Source: Clostridia bacterium
Lineage (GTDB): Bacteria > Bacillota > Clostridia > Christensenellales > DTU072
Assembly: GCA_028699795.1 (NCBI GenBank)
Contig: JAQVTZ010000114.1
Location: forward strand, 1 to 5,883
Direction of reading: 5' to 3'
DNA length: 5,883 nt
Position numbers and translations under genes: made by a program
Shown: in pieces, positions 4,741-5,883 of the stretch
How positions within the stretch are numbered: the first letter of the stretch is position 1
How the letters are laid out: each line of letters begins with the position of its first letter
The notes under the pieces: generated by a model
Database searches by the model: none
What the model was told of the DNA's origin: nothing
Seen by the model: only the letters and a program-made list of their open reading frames with translations

Positions 4741-5883
4741 GCTTACGCTCCTTAATCAATTTTATTTTTTTGCTAATTTCTTTTTGTCGTGCCGACAAGG
4801 TTTCATAATCATTCTTCACCGTTTCCAGTATCAAGCGCCTTGCGGACTCGTTTGCGGCTACTTCGGTATAGTAGCGTACAATGTCCACATCCAATGCGCC
4901 TTCTCCTCGTCCGCTGCAGGCATCCACCAGCTCGCAAAGCGTGCGATCGCCAGATAGCTCGAATTGTTTTTTTGCGTCTTCGGGTCTACCAATCTCCCAA
5001 TATCGGATACCCGCATCGCGGTAATTGCCGTGCCGAATGTATTGTTCAAAAATGTCGATATCGGCAAGCTTTAAGGTGCGTTCAAGGTCGTCGGGGATTT
5101 TGTTCGCGGCAAAACGGGCGTTGTCGTATTGCCCTAAATTGATAAACTGCTTGACGCGTTCTATAAGTTCTTCTTGGTCTGTCTCGATACGGCTGACGAC
5201 TTCGTTAAGCGAGGCGATGGCTTCGGCGCCGCTTTTTTGCTCAAAGAGCTCGGCAAAAAAGCGTTCGAACATCGCCACATTCTTTTTTTCGGCGACATAG
5301 AGATGGTTTTTTGCGCGCGACACACCCACATAAAAGAGGTTGAAGTAGTAGCGGTACACACTGTTTTCGTCGGCGCGCTTGCGATTCACCAAGGTGCGCT
5401 CCAGCGTTGCCCATTTGTCATAGTTGTCGGATAGCACTTGATAGAGGATGACAGTTTCGCGCTCTAATCCTTTGATTTCGGACACCGTCAGAATCTCCTG
5501 CCGCTTTAGCAGCTTACGGAGTGCCTCTTTCTCTTTATTGCCTGCTACAATTACCGTAAAGTTGTCGAAGTTTTGTTTTGCCACGGCTTCCAAAAACTCG
5601 TCATCTTTGACAAACACGGCAGAAGTTTCGGCTTCGCTGTCTACGCTTTCTCCTTTCAACACGAAGCTGTGTGTGCCGAAGCGGCCGATATTGAGCGCGC
5701 CCAGCTTGTCGATAATGTCGGCAATACGCCGCGTATTACGGTAGTTGTTGGTAAGTTCTGCCACCGAAACGACATCCTTCTCGAACAAGAGGTTTTTGAG
5801 GTAAGCAAAGCTGAAGTAAGAGGGGTTAATCATTTGCAAAGCGTCACCGACGCAAAAGAGTTTGCGCGCAAGCGTTTGCATCA
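4733..5883 (-). CDS. UvrD/Rep-like SF1 helicase, C-terminal part with helical-repeat tail
   Basis: The reading frame enters from the right edge; numbering here begins at the in-window Met (5881), which is probably internal. SF1A helicase motifs appear in order: motif III LFCVGDALQMIN (8-19), motif IV LTNNYRNTRRI (43-53), motif V LTVSEIKGLERETVIL (131-146) and motif VI FYVGVSRAKNHLYV (183-196), whose Arg is the expected ATP-contacting finger. Walker A and the DExx box should lie outside the window. After motif III the usual SIYxxRGA is replaced by INPSYF. Residues about 235-320 look like a TPR-type alpha-helical repeat region (GQYDNARFAANK, GNYRDAGIRYWE, GRPEDAKKQFEL), and 345-380 is a basic helical end. 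UvrD-like proteins move on DNA or RNA using ATP. The added tail suggests a protein-binding role rather than housekeeping repair. It is the first gene of the operon seen here and overlaps the coiled-coil gene by 8 nt. Confidence 0.88.
   Translation of the reverse strand, partial: MQTLARKLFCVGDALQMINPSYFSFAYLKNLLFEKDVVSVAELTNNYRNTRRIADIIDKLGALNIGRFGTHSFVLKGESVDSEAETSAVFVKDDEFLEAVAKQNFDNFTVIVAGNKEKEALRKLLKRQEILTVSEIKGLERETVILYQVLSDNYDKWATLERTLVNRKRADENSVYRYYFNLFYVGVSRAKNHLYVAEKKNVAMFERFFAELFEQKSGAEAIASLNEVVSRIETDQEELIERVKQFINLGQYDNARFAANKIPDDLERTLKLADIDIFEQYIRHGNYRDAGIRYWEIGRPEDAKKQFELSGDRTLCELVDACSGRGEGALDVDIVRYYTEVAANESARRLILETVKNDYETLSARQKEISKKIKLIKERKHG
4748..4753 (-). promoter_or_regulatory. 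Ribosome binding site of the coiled-coil gene, inside the helicase gene
   Basis: AAGGAG on the minus strand lies within the last codons of the helicase gene, 7 nt before the ATG at 4740. It fixes the start and shows the two genes are arranged for coupled expression. Confidence 0.8.

Noticed and set aside
4789..5744. Several plus-strand open frames of 86-117 codons opposite the helicase
   Set aside because: They lie antisense to a frame with clear helicase motifs; their translations are rich in Arg, Ser and Cys, as expected for antisense shadows.
4024..5883. Assignment of the helicase and its partner to Gabija or another known UvrD-containing defence system
   Set aside because: No OLD-type TOPRIM nuclease or other required partner is visible, and the next gene is a plain coiled-coil protein. 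The missing upstream gene could change this, so no system name is given.

Overview
The window looks like chromosomal DNA from a spore-forming or spore-related Firmicute, most likely a gut-type Clostridia bacterium. The grounds are strong AAGGAGG-type ribosome binding sites, AT-rich intergenic DNA around mid-GC genes, a signal-less collagen-like protein of the exosporium type, and a GLUG-repeat membrane protein. This placement is an inference; no marker gene is present.

Layout. At 1-292 (minus strand) lies the 5' part of a collagen-like gene that runs off the left edge. Its Gly-X-Y region is built from short tandem DNA repeats. A 226-bp AT-rich divergent intergenic region (293-518) follows. 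It holds the collagen gene's ribosome binding site, a 35-bp inverted repeat, a good sigma-A-type promoter for the rightward gene, a possible overlapping sporulation-type promoter for the leftward gene, and a leader with three copies of TAAGGACGA. At 519-1814 (plus strand) is a complete secernin-like peptidase C69 gene with the nucleophile cysteine at residue 2. A 77-bp gap with four tandem heptamers separates it from a convergent operon.

The minus-strand operon fills 1892-5883. In transcription order it encodes: (i) the C-terminal part of a UvrD/Rep-like SF1 helicase with an added alpha-helical repeat tail; (ii) a 238-residue soluble coiled-coil protein; (iii) a 635-residue membrane protein with a cytoplasmic helical domain, one transmembrane segment and an extracytoplasmic GLUG-type beta-helix; and (iv) a 73-residue protein with two transmembrane segments. 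The genes overlap or lie within 6 bp of each other, so they are very probably co-transcribed and translationally coupled.

The operon is the most interesting part. It places a helicase-like ATPase and a coiled-coil partner beside a single-pass protein exposed outside the cell. I do not recognise it as a named system. The helicase also belongs to an atypical subtype, with INPxxF in place of the usual SIYxxRGA after the GDxxQ motif. Any joint function is a hypothesis.
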